Shown: positions 52,130-62,247, counted from the stretch's first letter. The stretch: DNA of 64,000 nt from Sneathiella chinensis (GCF_012720115.1 NZ_VNWN01000006.1:248001-312000), one strand, 5' to 3'. Program-made: numbers and translations. The notes: generated by a model from the letters alone, not told the origin.

Positions 52130-54958
52130 TTAGCGGTCGGTGTCGAGGGCGGTGCGGATATGCGTTGCCAGTTCAACCCGGCTGTAGGGTTTGTTCAGCA
52201 TATTGGCGGTGACTTCTGACAGGAAGCCATCGCCCCCTGCCAGTTTCTTTTCCCGGTTGCGGGTAAAGCCGCTGGTGAGCAGGATGCGCAAGTCTGGATG
52301 CTTTTCGCGGGCCTGCCGTGCCAGTTGGTAACCGTCCGTATCGCCGGGCATGATGATATCGCTGAACAGCAGGTCTATTGAATTGTCATCCGACAGGATT
52401 GTCAGTGCCTCGTCAGCGGAATTGGCCGCGTGAACCTCGTATCCCAGTGAGCCAAGGAAGGTGACGGCAAAATCCAGCAGGCCCTTTTCATCATCCACAA
52501 CAAGAATTTTTTCGGATCCGACGGGCATCCGTTGGGGGAACGGAGCAGCTTGGTGATGGATCGTTTCCTCGGCGGTGACGCGGGGCAGGTGGATATGGAA
52601 TGTGGTGCCTTTCGCGGGTTCGGAATAGATCTGGATATGGCCGCCGGACCGCTGCACAAAGCCATAGACCATGCTGAGACCAAGCCCGGTTCCCTGACCG
52701 GTTTCCTTGGTGCTGAAAAACGGTTCGAAAACCCGCTCCCGCACATCTTCGGTCATGCCGGTGCCGGTGTCACTGACCGAAATGGTGACATATTCTCCTT
52801 CGGTGAAGCCGGGATGTTGGCGGGTGAATTCTTCATCGAACACCTGATTTTTCGTCTCGATGACAAGAGAGCCGCCCGAAGGCATGGCATCGCGAGCATT
52901 CAGGGACAGGTTCAAAAGCGCATCCTGAAGATCACCGGTATCGATGGAGACGGCCCACAGATCACTGCTGAGATGGGTGGCCACCTCGATGGCAGCGGTG
53001 AGGGGCTTTGAGATCAGGTCCAGCAGATTGAGGATCAATTCATTGACTGACGCAATGCGGATTTCCTGCGCGTCCTGACGGGAGAAACCAAGAAGTTTTC
53101 GGGTGATATCGGTTCCGCGTTCTGTTCCCCTCAGCGCGTTCCGAATGCGGTGCAAGGCAACCGGGTCGCCCTGCAAGGTTTCTTCCAGAAGTTCAAGATT
53201 GCCTTGAATAATACCGAGGATATTATTGAAATCATGGGCAATTCCGCCGGTAAGTTGTCCGATGGCTTCCATCTTTCGGGAGCGGCGCAGGGCTTCCTCT
53301 GCCCGCCGCAGGCCGGTCACATCCCGCCCCACACCCCGGTATCCCTTGAACCGCCCGTCCGCATGGAAGATGGGCTTTCCGTTCAGGGAGACATAGCGGA
53401 CTTCCTTGTCCGGGCGGACCCAGCGGAACAGGAAATCCGTAAAAGGATGATGATTTTCCAGCAGGTCCTTGTGGGCTTGCCATTGGGCTGGCTCCACCGG
53501 CTCCATGTCCTCGTAGATTTCTTCGCGGGTGCGCCCCATAAGCTGGTCAGGCGTCAGGCCTGCGACTTCTTCGACACTGCCCATGATGAAGTTGAAGCGG
53601 AGTTCATCATCCGTTTCCCAGAACCAGTCGGCGCCGTTTTCCGCGAAATCGCGGAAGCGTTCCTCGCTTTCCTGATGGGCCAGTTCCGCCCGTTTCAGGC
53701 CGGTGATATCCGTCGACAGCGAGATTGTCGAGCCATCGCCAAGGCGTTGTTCATGCACCAAAAGCCATTCGTGTTCGCCATGCTTGCGAATTTCAAGGGG
53801 ACCGTCCGGGGCCTTGCGGTGTTCCAACCGGCGCCGAACAAATTCTTCTTCCCGTCCCTTGGCATCGGGAAAGATATTTCGGCTGACAGCGCGGCGGATC
53901 AGTTCCTCATAGGTAATACCGGGTACAAGAAGGTCTGCAAGCCGCCAGTTCTTTTTCTGAAACCGTTTGTTGCAAAAAACAAAGCGGTCGTCCTTATCAA
54001 ACAGGGCGACGCTTTCCTGAATGGTGTCGATTGCCTCCGTCAGGCGGGTGGCGACTTTCTGACGCTCCGTCAGTTCGGCAACCTGTTCCTCAATGGTCTG
54101 GGTGAGGGCGTGGCTTGCCTTTTCCAGTTCCTTCTGTGTGTTTTTTAGCCGGGTAATGTCGGTGAAAGTGCTGACAAAGCCGGTATTGGTCGGCACCCGG
54201 ACAATTTTGAGCACATCGCCATTGGGGCGGGTATGCTCGAAATTGGTATAGGTCTGGCTTTTTGCCTGTTCCAGCCTCTCTTGCGCCTGTGCCTCGGGAT
54301 CGCCCGGGCCATATTCCCCGCGCGCGGCATGAAAGCGGAAAATGTCGATCATCTTCGTGCCCGGCTGTGCCAACCGTTCAGGCAGATCCAGAAGGATGCA
54401 GGCGCGGGCATTGGCGGCCTCAATCACCAGATCCCGGTTGATCATGAAAATTCCGCTTTCCACATTGTCGATAATGGTTTCCAGAATTTCGTTATGGCGT
54501 TGCAGTTCTGTCCGCGCTTCTTCAATCTGCTGTGCCTGTTTGCGGTTCTTGCTATCCAGCGCCTCGTTCAGTTTTTGAAGATGCAGGCCGGTTTCCTGTT
54601 CGCGGGTGATATCGCTGTAAGTGCTGATCAGCCATCCGTCATCGGTGAAGTTGCCGTGGATACGGATGGATTTGCCGTCTGCGTTGCGGCGGATATAGGT
54701 ATGAACGGATTTTGAGGTCAGGTCCTGAAGGTGGCGTAAAACAAGCTCTTCCGGATCGCCAGGGCCATAGTCGCCGCGCTCGGCGTGAAGACGCAGCAAG
54801 GATTTGATGTGAACGCCGGGCTGGCACAGGCTGTCGGGTATCTTGAGGAGTGTCCGCGCTTTATCGTTGCAAGCCACATATTCCAGTTTCTCGTCGAAAA
54901 TGGTAACGCCGTGCTGAACATTTTCAATTAACTCAAGGACTCTGAGCTGCTTTGTCAT
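52130..54958 (-). CDS. Multi-PAS hybrid histidine kinase with receiver domain
   Basis: About 942 residues from ATG 54958 (MTKQLRVLELIENVQ); the frame extends to 55075 with no family character. Two PAS_7-type repeats (each with FxxHAxRGxYGPGDPE), a third PAS and a fourth PAS with PAC come first. They are followed by HisKA (His in GGIAHDFNN near 573), HATPase (NARDAMPSGG, DTGTGMTEDV, GTGLGLSMVYGF) and a receiver with phospho-acceptor Asp in LLFSDIIMPGD near 866. No membrane segments, so it senses a cytoplasmic signal. No response regulator lies beside it. Confidence 0.93.
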   Translation of the reverse strand: MTKQLRVLELIENVQHGVTIFDEKLEYVACNDKARTLLKIPDSLCQPGVHIKSLLRLHAERGDYGPGDPEELVLRHLQDLTSKSVHTYIRRNADGKSIRIHGNFTDDGWLISTYSDITREQETGLHLQKLNEALDSKNRKQAQQIEEARTELQRHNEILETIIDNVESGIFMINRDLVIEAANARACILLDLPERLAQPGTKMIDIFRFHAARGEYGPGDPEAQAQERLEQAKSQTYTNFEHTRPNGDVLKIVRVPTNTGFVSTFTDITRLKNTQKELEKASHALTQTIEEQVAELTERQKVATRLTEAIDTIQESVALFDKDDRFVFCNKRFQKKNWRLADLLVPGITYEELIRRAVSRNIFPDAKGREEEFVRRRLEHRKAPDGPLEIRKHGEHEWLLVHEQRLGDGSTISLSTDITGLKRAELAHQESEERFRDFAENGADWFWETDDELRFNFIMGSVEEVAGLTPDQLMGRTREEIYEDMEPVEPAQWQAHKDLLENHHPFTDFLFRWVRPDKEVRYVSLNGKPIFHADGRFKGYRGVGRDVTGLRRAEEALRRSRKMEAIGQLTGGIAHDFNNILGIIQGNLELLEETLQGDPVALHRIRNALRGTERGTDITRKLLGFSRQDAQEIRIASVNELILNLLDLISKPLTAAIEVATHLSSDLWAVSIDTGDLQDALLNLSLNARDAMPSGGSLVIETKNQVFDEEFTRQHPGFTEGEYVTISVSDTGTGMTEDVRERVFEPFFSTKETGQGTGLGLSMVYGFVQRSGGHIQIYSEPAKGTTFHIHLPRVTAEETIHHQAAPFPQRMPVGSEKILVVDDEKGLLDFAVTFLGSLGYEVHAANSADEALTILSDDNSIDLLFSDIIMPGDTDGYQLARQAREKHPDLRILLTSGFTRNREKKLAGGDGFLSEVTANMLNKPYSRVELATHIRTALDTDR

Positions 54959-55140
54959 AATTTCAGGAACTTCCAGATCGCTCTTTTCTTTTATCGGGAG
55001 GCGCTCACCGGAAACGCACCATACTGGGGAAATTACACATATTATTCTTTCAATGAATAGAACAACGATCGTCAAGTCAAACGAAACTATGGCTTTTTAC
55101 GGAACAAGCCCGTTCGGGTGAGGAAGACGCGGGACGGTTT

Positions 55141-56043
55141 CTATTCATCCCAATAGGGGGTGTCGCCAAGGAAGGCACTGAGATAATCAATAAAAACCCG
55201 CACACGCTGGGTCAGGAACCGGGTATGAGGATAGACCGCATAGGCCCCAAGTTCCGTGCAGCCATAATCCGGCAACAGCCGTACCAGACGGCCATCCTGC
55301 AACGCGCGCCAGGCGATGAAGCTGGGCATCAGGTAGATGCCGTGCCCGGCGATACAGGCTTCTTTCAGGAAATCCCCGTTATTGGCCCGCATGCCGGTCC
55401 TGCCGGCAATTTCATGGGGCCTGCCTTCGGCATCGGTCAGGTGGTGGACCCGCCCGGTGGGACTTTTATAGCGCAGCAATGTATGAGAGGCGAGATCGGC
55501 CGGGGTTTCGGGAACGCCGTTCGCCGCCAGATAGGCGGGGCTGGCGCACAGCACATGGCGGATTGTGGTAAGGCGCCGGGCGATCAGGGTTGAATCCGAC
55601 AGTTCCGCGATACGAATGGCAAGATCGACGCCTTCCTCAATCAGGTCAATTTGCCGGTCCGCGAAACTGAGGTCAATGACAAGGTCCGGGTGGCAGGCCG
55701 CAAACTCGTTCACGGCGGGGGCAAGATGTAACAGCCCGAAAGACAGCGGAACCGCGACCTTCAATGTTCCCTTCAATTCGCCAACATCAAAGCAGAGCGC
55801 ATCATTCAGGTCATCCACCTGCGACAGGATGGATTGGGTGCGCCCGTAGTAAAGGCGTCCCGCTTCGGTCAGGGTGGAGGAGCGGGTGGTCCGGTTGAGC
55901 AACTGCACCCCAAGCCGGGTTTCCAATTCGTTCAGGCGGCGGCTGACCGCAGATTTGGCAATGCCAAGCTGTCCGGCGGCGGCGCTGATCCCGCCGGTTT
56001 CAACGATCTTGGCAAACACGGCCATGTCTTCAAGCTGTCCCAT
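55141..56043 (-). CDS. LysR-family transcriptional regulator
   Basis: 300 residues from ATG 56043 (MGQLEDMAVFAKIVETGG), with the upstream in-frame region rejected. The N-terminal winged helix (ISAAAGQLGIAKSAVSRRLNELETRLGVQLLNRTTR) is followed by a substrate-binding domain. It is divergent from the pirin gene with a 128-base space, the classic place for the LysR-controlled target, so control of the pirin and glutathionyl-hydroquinone reductase genes is likely. Confidence 0.93.
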   Translation of the reverse strand: MGQLEDMAVFAKIVETGGISAAAGQLGIAKSAVSRRLNELETRLGVQLLNRTTRSSTLTEAGRLYYGRTQSILSQVDDLNDALCFDVGELKGTLKVAVPLSFGLLHLAPAVNEFAACHPDLVIDLSFADRQIDLIEEGVDLAIRIAELSDSTLIARRLTTIRHVLCASPAYLAANGVPETPADLASHTLLRYKSPTGRVHHLTDAEGRPHEIAGRTGMRANNGDFLKEACIAGHGIYLMPSFIAWRALQDGRLVRLLPDYGCTELGAYAVYPHTRFLTQRVRVFIDYLSAFLGDTPYWDE

Positions 56044-56171
56044 ATTTATTGTTCTAATACCAAGAACAGAGTTTTGCAAATATGAATATTTATTCACTTA
56101 ATTAGATCGAATATAGTGCTTTCAGTAATCCTCTGGAAGATCAGGCGAGGCCTGGGAAAGGATGTGGACCG

Positions 56172-57026
56172 ATGGTTGAAACAGCGCAAAAGGTACGGGA
56201 ACTTGTCTGGCAGACGCAGGGTATGCCGGCATCGGACGGCGCGGATGTGAAGCTGACCCGGATTATCGGGTCGCCGGAGCTGAATTATCTGGATCCGTTC
56301 CTGCTTCTGGACGTTTTTGAAACAGACGAGCCGAACGATTATATCGGCGGGTTTCCGCCGCACCCCCATCGCGGGTTCGAGACGGTAACCTATCTGTTGG
56401 CCGGTCGGATGCGGCACCGGGACAATGCGGGCAACGAAGGCGTGATCGTACCGGGCGGGGTGCAGTGGATGACTGCTGGTCGCGGCATTGTTCATTCCGA
56501 AATGCCGGAACAGGAAAACGGCCTGATGAAAGGGTTCCAGCTTTGGGTCAACTTGCCGGCATCCGAGAAAATGACCGATCCCGGATATCAGGAGTTCCCG
56601 CCGGAGGTCATCACGGTGGAGACACTGGAGGATGGCGGCAACAACCGGATCATCGCCGGGGTCTCGCAGTCTGGTGCAACGGGTCCGGTGACCAATCGTC
56701 ATACGACCCCGATTTTCATGGATGTCACCCTGACGGCAGGCCAGACATTTACGCAGGACATTCCCCTGACCCACAGCAGCTTCCTGTATGGCATTGAGGG
56801 AACGGGACTGGTTGGCACGCGCAAGACCCCGTTGGAAGAAGGGGTGCTTGGGGTGCTGAATGATGGCGGATCAGTTGAGGTCACTGCCGGCGAGCAGGGC
56901 GCCCGTTTCCTGTTGGCGGCGGCGCGGCAACTGAACGAGCCGGTGGCGCGCGGCGGACCGTTCGTCATGAACACGCGTGAAGAGGTGCTTCAGGCGTTCG
57001 ATGATTATCAGAATAACCGCTTCTGA
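56172..57026 (+). CDS. Pirin-family protein
   Basis: 284-residue bicupin. The N-terminal cupin holds the metal ligands in PHPHRGFETVTYLLAG and the His/Glu of GRGIVHSEMP; then GFQLWVNLP and a C-terminal cupin. Pirins of this type are metal-dependent and some act as quercetinases. A GST-type quinone reductase follows 16 bases later, which would suit handling of phenolic compounds. Confidence 0.93.
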   Translation: MVETAQKVRELVWQTQGMPASDGADVKLTRIIGSPELNYLDPFLLLDVFETDEPNDYIGGFPPHPHRGFETVTYLLAGRMRHRDNAGNEGVIVPGGVQWMTAGRGIVHSEMPEQENGLMKGFQLWVNLPASEKMTDPGYQEFPPEVITVETLEDGGNNRIIAGVSQSGATGPVTNRHTTPIFMDVTLTAGQTFTQDIPLTHSSFLYGIEGTGLVGTRKTPLEEGVLGVLNDGGSVEVTAGEQGARFLLAAARQLNEPVARGGPFVMNTREEVLQAFDDYQNNRF

Positions 57027-57042
57027 GATTAAGGAGTAGCGT

Positions 57043-58026
57043 ATGGGTATCCTTCAGGATGGTGTCTGGCGGGACACATGGTATGACACCAAGGCAACCG
57101 GCGGGCGGTTCATGCGAAAAGAATCCGCCTTTCGGAGCTGGGTGACGCGGGACGGGGCCCCCGGTCCAACCGGGCAGGGCGGCTTCAAGGCAGAGGCGGG
57201 CCGCTATCATCTTTATATTTCCCATGCCTGTCCGTGGGCCCACCGGGTGATGATCTTCCGGGCCCTGAAGGGGCTTGAGGAGATGATCTCGGTTTCCGCC
57301 GTGCATTGGTATATGGCGGAAAACGGCTGGACCTTCGAAGAAGGGCCGGGCGTGGTGCAGGATGACCTGAACGGTGCCGAATTCATGTATCAGGTTTATC
57401 TGGCTGCCGATCCCGGATATTCGGGGCGGGTGACTGTGCCTGTCCTCTGGGACCGGGAAACCGGAACCATTGTTTCCAACGAGTCCTCCGAAATCATCCG
57501 CATGTTGAATTCCGCCTTTGATGATGTGGGGGCGGCCGCCGGGGATTATTATCCTGAAGAGTTGCGGGATGAAATCGACCCGATTAACGCACGGATTTAC
57601 GACAGCGTGAATAACGGGGTTTACCGGGCCGGGTTCGCCACCACGCAGGCGGCCTATGAGGAGGCTGTCTACCCCCTGTTCGAGACGCTGGACTGGCTGG
57701 AGGGGCGGTTGTCGCGGCAACGGTATCTGTGCGGGGACCGCCAGACCGAAGCGGATTGGCGGCTATTCACCACACTGGTGCGGTTTGACCCGGTTTATGT
57801 GGGGCATTTCAAGTGCAACCTTCGCAGGATCGCCGATTATCCCGCCTTGTCCGGGTTTGTCCGCGATTTGTATCAACAACCGGGCATCGCGAACACGGTG
57901 CATATGGACCATATAAAGCGCCATTATTATGAAAGTCATGGGACCATCAATCCGACAGGCGTGGTGCCGGTTGGCCCGGATATGGATTTGTCCGCCCCCC
58001 ATGATCGGGACCGTTTCGCCGGGTAA
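57043..58026 (+). CDS. Glutathionyl-hydroquinone reductase (Xi-class GST, YqjG/ECM4-like)
   Basis: 327 residues with the class hallmark SHACPWAHRVMIFRALKGLE, with catalytic Cys near residue 62. VPVLWDRETGTIVSNESSEIIRMLN follows in the thioredoxin-fold half, then a C-terminal helical domain with QRYLCGDRQTEADWRLFTTLVRFD. The enzyme reduces glutathionyl-hydroquinones. An AAGGAG site precedes the ATG. Probably co-transcribed with pirin under the divergent LysR gene. Confidence 0.94.
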   Translation: MGILQDGVWRDTWYDTKATGGRFMRKESAFRSWVTRDGAPGPTGQGGFKAEAGRYHLYISHACPWAHRVMIFRALKGLEEMISVSAVHWYMAENGWTFEEGPGVVQDDLNGAEFMYQVYLAADPGYSGRVTVPVLWDRETGTIVSNESSEIIRMLNSAFDDVGAAAGDYYPEELRDEIDPINARIYDSVNNGVYRAGFATTQAAYEEAVYPLFETLDWLEGRLSRQRYLCGDRQTEADWRLFTTLVRFDPVYVGHFKCNLRRIADYPALSGFVRDLYQQPGIANTVHMDHIKRHYYESHGTINPTGVVPVGPDMDLSAPHDRDRFAG

Positions 58027-58177
58027 AAGGTGAGCTTTGCCGGGCAGGGCTTTGTCATGTTGGCCTGATGAGATATGCTGGAGACCTTGAGGCAGGGGAT
58101 TGTTGCGGCGAAAACCCGGCAAGCCCCCGGGCCCTGAGGGAGAGGCCAAGCAACAATTCCGGGCAGGAGGGGAAAGC

Positions 58178-58441
58178 ATGACAGAGCCGAAAGCAGAGCC
58201 GAAAATCGCGGACGTGAAGCCGATGAAGGTGCGCGTGGAAGCGGGCAAACGGTATTTATGGTGTTCCTGTGGGCGCTCTTCCACACAGCCTTTCTGCGAT
58301 GGCTCCCACAAGGGGACAGGCCTTCGCCCGGTTCGCTTCACCCCGGAGCAGGACGACGAGGTGTATCTTTGCATGTGCAAGCAGACGGGAAACCGGCCCT
58401 ATTGTGACGGCACCCATCAGCAGGTCGCGAAGCAAGATTGA
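58178..58441 (+). CDS. CDGSH-type iron-sulfur protein (two motifs)
   Basis: 87 residues from ATG 58178, behind GGAGGGGAAAGC. Two CDGSH motifs are visible: Cys29, Cys31, Cys40, His44 (FCDGSH) and Cys65, Cys67, Cys76, His80 (YCDGTH). Each should bind a labile [2Fe-2S] cluster. No membrane anchor. Converges with the LysR gene at 58446, leaving four bases. Confidence 0.94.
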   Translation: MTEPKAEPKIADVKPMKVRVEAGKRYLWCSCGRSSTQPFCDGSHKGTGLRPVRFTPEQDDEVYLCMCKQTGNRPYCDGTHQQVAKQD

Positions 58442-58445
58442 CCGG

Positions 58446-59354
58446 TCAGGGAAAGTCGTTCCCCTGCCAGGGATAGTCCTTCAGAAACCGGAGGATATCC
58501 GCCACTGTGGTGTTCAGTCGTTCCGGCATGTAGGTCACCGTATAGATCAGCGGAGACGGCTCCCACCCCAGATCCAGCGGAACCAGACTGCCCTTGACGG
58601 TATGGTCATTGACATAGCCCGCCGGAAACAACCCGATCCCGCGCCCTTCAAGACAGAGCCGCCTTCTGATGTTGAGCAAAGAGCAGGAGGAGAGGGAGCG
58701 TTCGCCAATGCCTTCCCGCGTCAGATATTGCAGGATCTGCTGATAGGACGCAGAGGATCGGGCCGGACCCAGCAGGTTGATGTCACTGATTTTCGGCAGG
58801 GTATCCCCTTTCTTGATCCGCTCGGCAACTTCCGGGGCGGCAAACCATTTGAGCGGGAAGGCTTTGTATTGATGGCAGACAAGACCGGGACCTCTGGTCA
58901 CGTCCCCTTGAAAGAACAGGTCTAGATTGCCCGCCAGCAAGTCCTCTTTCAGGATGTCAGAGCTTTCGACGGTGATCAGGAGTTCGATGTCGGGGAAGGT
59001 GGACGTTATCCTTGCCCGCAACCGGTCAAACAGGGGGGATGCGGCAAATTCACTCATCCCGATGTGAAGGGTTTGGCGCTTGATGTCTTTCTCATCAACG
59101 ATGGTACGGAGGCTGTCGGTTGTCTGCAGGATGTTCTCGACAACGGGGATCAGGGCCTCGCCGTGGGATGTGATTCGAATGCCTGAGGTGCTGCGCTCGA
59201 AAAGGGGGCAGCCCAGAATTTTTTCCATCTTTGCAATGCGGGTCGAGATGGCCGGCTGGGTGGTTTTCAAAATGATCGCCGTGCGCCGGAAACTTTGGAG
59301 CTTTGCCACCCACAAAAAGGTTCTTAGCTGAATGATGGTCAAGGCATCAAGCAT
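58446..59354 (-). CDS. LysR-family transcriptional regulator
   Basis: 302 residues. The winged helix LQSFRRTAIILKTTQPAISTRIAKMEKILGCPLFER is followed by a LysR substrate-binding domain. It is divergent from the aldehyde dehydrogenase-alcohol dehydrogenase pair across 260 bases, so that pair is the likely target. Confidence 0.93.
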   Translation of the reverse strand: MLDALTIIQLRTFLWVAKLQSFRRTAIILKTTQPAISTRIAKMEKILGCPLFERSTSGIRITSHGEALIPVVENILQTTDSLRTIVDEKDIKRQTLHIGMSEFAASPLFDRLRARITSTFPDIELLITVESSDILKEDLLAGNLDLFFQGDVTRGPGLVCHQYKAFPLKWFAAPEVAERIKKGDTLPKISDINLLGPARSSASYQQILQYLTREGIGERSLSSCSLLNIRRRLCLEGRGIGLFPAGYVNDHTVKGSLVPLDLGWEPSPLIYTVTYMPERLNTTVADILRFLKDYPWQGNDFP

Positions 59355-59614
59355 TGAGAAAGGGTCCTCTGTCCGGGGGCGAATTTGGTTAAGTTAATAT
59401 AGATGAATTGGCGCTTAATACACGATAAATTAGATATACTTCATTTGGCATAAATCATGGGTAGAGGTGGGGCGGGAAAAATGAAATTTTCCTGAAAAGG
59501 GAAGCCCGTACGAAAAATCAACCGGGTCTCGGAAGAAGCCCTTTTCTAACGGCATGTCTATGGTATGGTGAACGCATACAAATAAATAAAATAACTAATG
59601 AGAGGACGTCATCA

Positions 59615-61120
59615 ATGTCAGCATCTCCTGCCCCCACACGGGAAGATTGGGAAAAACTGGAAAGTCAGATCACCATTCGCGGAAAAGCCTTTATCAATGG
59701 CGAATATGTGGATGCGGCATCGGGTAAGACCTTTGAATGTGTCAGCCCTGTGGATGGCCGGGTTCTGGCCTCTATTGCCGAATGTGACGAAGAAGATGTG
59801 AACCGGGCGGTTGTCGCGGCGCGGGCCGCGTTCGAGAAGGGCGCATGGGCCCGGGCAGCACCGGCAAAACGCAAGGCAGTCCTGCAGAAATTTGCCGGAC
59901 TGATGATGAAGAACAAGGACGAACTGGCCCTTCTGGAATGTCTGGATATGGGCAAGCCGGTGAAATGGGCCGGTATGGTGGACGTTCCGGGTGCCGCCAA
60001 CTGCGTCACATGGTACGCCGAGGCCATCGACAAGCTGTATGATGAAATTGCGCCGACAGATCGCCGCAAATCCATTGCCATGATCACCCGCGAGCCCATT
60101 GGCGTTGTTGCCTGTGTGGTGCCGTGGAACTTCCCGCTGCTGATGGCATCGTGGAAATTCGCCCCGGCACTGGCGGCGGGGAACAGTGTGATCCTGAAAC
60201 CGGCGGAACAATCACCGCTGACCGCCATTCGGATCGCGGAACTGGCGGCCGAAGCCGGCATTCCGGAAGGCGTGTTCAATGTGGTCACCGGGTTCGGTGA
60301 AACCGCAGGGCAGGCTCTTGGGCGGCATATGGATGTGGATGCGCTGGCCTTTACCGGCTCGACCGAGGTTGGCAAGCTGTTCATGAAATATTCCGGCGAA
60401 AGCAACCTGAAAGCGGTTGGTCTGGAATGCGGCGGTAAAAGCCCGAGCGTGGTTCTGGCCGATGCCGATCTTGATCTGGCGGCCCAGAAAATCGCCATGG
60501 GTGTGTTCTTCAACCAGGGTGAGGTTTGTACGGCAGCCTCCCGTCTGGTGGTGCAGGACACCGTAAAGGACGAACTGGTCGAGAAAATCACCAATATGGC
60601 CAAGAAGCTTCAGCCGGGTGATCCGCTGGATGCGAAAACGATTGTTGGCGCCATGGTGGATGAAAAACAGACCCAGCGTGTCATGGGTTATATCAAGGCC
60701 GGTCAGGATGCCGGGGCCACCCTGCATCATGGCGGCAATCAGGTCCGTCAGGAAACCGGCGGGTACTATATCGAGCCGACGGTCTTTGACAATGTCAGCA
60801 ACAACATGGTGATCGCGCAGGAAGAAATCTTCGGTCCGGTCATTTCGGCCATTACCTTCAAGGATATGGAAGAAGGCGTCCGCATCGCCAATGACAGTAT
60901 CTACGGGCTGGCCTCCTCCGTCTGGACACGGGACATTTCCAAGGCGCACCAGTTGGCGCAGTCCCTGCGGGCGGGGACCGTCTGGGTCAACACCTATGAC
61001 GATGTGGACATGTCCACACCGTTCGGTGGGTACAAGCAGTCCGGGCACGGTCGGGACCGTTCCCTGCATGCGCTTGAAAAATACACCCAGTTGAAAACAA
61101 CCTGGATCAATATCGGCTGA
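59615..61120 (+). CDS. NAD(P)-dependent aldehyde dehydrogenase (PuuC-like)
   Basis: 501 residues of the ALDH superfamily. It has VVPWNFPLLMASWKFAPALAAGN, the GSTEVGK loop, the general base Glu in GLECGGKSP and the catalytic Cys in FNQGEVCTAASR. The overall pattern, ending GGYKQSGHGRDRSLHALEKYTQLKTTWINI, is closest to gamma-glutamyl-gamma-aminobutyraldehyde or 4-guanidinobutyraldehyde dehydrogenases. Paired with an alcohol dehydrogenase, so it could equally oxidise the aldehyde made by that enzyme. Confidence 0.94.
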   Translation: MSASPAPTREDWEKLESQITIRGKAFINGEYVDAASGKTFECVSPVDGRVLASIAECDEEDVNRAVVAARAAFEKGAWARAAPAKRKAVLQKFAGLMMKNKDELALLECLDMGKPVKWAGMVDVPGAANCVTWYAEAIDKLYDEIAPTDRRKSIAMITREPIGVVACVVPWNFPLLMASWKFAPALAAGNSVILKPAEQSPLTAIRIAELAAEAGIPEGVFNVVTGFGETAGQALGRHMDVDALAFTGSTEVGKLFMKYSGESNLKAVGLECGGKSPSVVLADADLDLAAQKIAMGVFFNQGEVCTAASRLVVQDTVKDELVEKITNMAKKLQPGDPLDAKTIVGAMVDEKQTQRVMGYIKAGQDAGATLHHGGNQVRQETGGYYIEPTVFDNVSNNMVIAQEEIFGPVISAITFKDMEEGVRIANDSIYGLASSVWTRDISKAHQLAQSLRAGTVWVNTYDDVDMSTPFGGYKQSGHGRDRSLHALEKYTQLKTTWINIG

Positions 61121-61152
61121 TCTGACCGGGTTTGATGAACAAGAATAATAAA

Positions 61153-61174
61153 GGGCAGGGGACAAACCCTGCCC
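61153..61174 (+). repeat. Hairpin between aldehyde and alcohol dehydrogenase genes
   Basis: GGGCAGGG and CCCTGCCC make a perfect 8-base stem with a six-base loop. No T run follows. It is better explained as an mRNA processing or stability element than as a terminator. Confidence 0.55.
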
Positions 61175-61197
61175 GTCTTGAAACAGGGAAAAAAATA

Positions 61198-62247
61198 ATG
61201 AAAAGCTATCAGTTCGAAGAATACGGGGAAGCCCTCGTCGAGAATACAAAGGAAAACCCGACCGTCTCCGGCAATCAGGTTCTGGTTCGGATTTCCGCCT
61301 GCGGTGTGTGCCACAGTGATATCCATATCTGGGAAGGGTATTTCGGCCTTGGCGGTGACAAGAAGCTGGATATCCGCGGCAAGCGGGAACTGCCTTTCAC
61401 GCTGGGTCATGAAATCGTAGGCGAGGTCGTGGCCGTCGGTGACGCCGTCAAGGATGTGGCCATCGGTGACCGCCGGGTTGTCTATCCGTGGATTGGCTGC
61501 GACAACTGTAACATCTGTGCTTCCGGCAACATGCATCTTTGCAACCAGCCGCAGGCCCTTGGGGTGGATGTGGATGGCGGTTATAGTGACCATCTGCTGG
61601 TTCCCCATTCAAAATATCTGCTGGACTACGGAGATCTGCCGGAAGAACTGGCCTGCACCTATACCTGTTCCGGCCTGACCGCCTACAGCGCGCTTCGCCG
61701 GGTCAAGTCCCTGACCGATGACGGGACGCTGTTGGTTATTGGCTGCGGCGGGGTTGGTCTGGCGGCCATGGCCATCGCGAAATCCGTGACCAATGCCCGT
61801 ATTTTCGTTGCGGATATTGATCCCGAAAAACGTCAGGCAGGCATTGATGCCGGGGCCGAGGCGGCGTTTGATCCCAACGATCCGGCCCAGTTGAAGGAAC
61901 TTCGCCGTGTTGCCGGGGGCGGTGTCAACGGGGCGATCGATTTTGTCGGTGCCGAAAGCAGTGCCCAGTTCGGCGCAAATGCGCTTGGCCGGGGCGGAAA
62001 ACTGGTGATTGTGGGCCTGTTCGGCGGCGGGTTCTCCATGCCGCTGGCCATGTTCCCGATCAAGGCCATCGGGATCGAGGGCTCCTACGTGGGCAGCCTT
62101 GAAGAAATGCATGACCTGATGGAACTGGCCAAGCAGGGTAAACTTGGCAAGCTGACATTGGACAAACGCCCGATGGATCAGGCCTATGCGGCCCTGACGG
62201 ACCTTCAAAAAGGGAATGTGGTCGGACGTGTGGTCTTGAAAAACTGA
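61198..62247 (+). CDS. Zinc-dependent alcohol dehydrogenase
   Basis: 349 residues from ATG 61198 (MKSYQFEEYGEALVENTKE). Catalytic zinc ligands are in CGVCHSDIH and GHEIVGEV. The structural-zinc cysteines are in CDNCNICASGNMHLC and the NAD fold in IGCGGVGLAAMAIAK. Lies 77 bases after the aldehyde dehydrogenase with a hairpin between them, and ends at a strong terminator. The pair should convert an alcohol to its acid. Confidence 0.94.
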   Translation: MKSYQFEEYGEALVENTKENPTVSGNQVLVRISACGVCHSDIHIWEGYFGLGGDKKLDIRGKRELPFTLGHEIVGEVVAVGDAVKDVAIGDRRVVYPWIGCDNCNICASGNMHLCNQPQALGVDVDGGYSDHLLVPHSKYLLDYGDLPEELACTYTCSGLTAYSALRRVKSLTDDGTLLVIGCGGVGLAAMAIAKSVTNARIFVADIDPEKRQAGIDAGAEAAFDPNDPAQLKELRRVAGGGVNGAIDFVGAESSAQFGANALGRGGKLVIVGLFGGGFSMPLAMFPIKAIGIEGSYVGSLEEMHDLMELAKQGKLGKLTLDKRPMDQAYAALTDLQKGNVVGRVVLKN

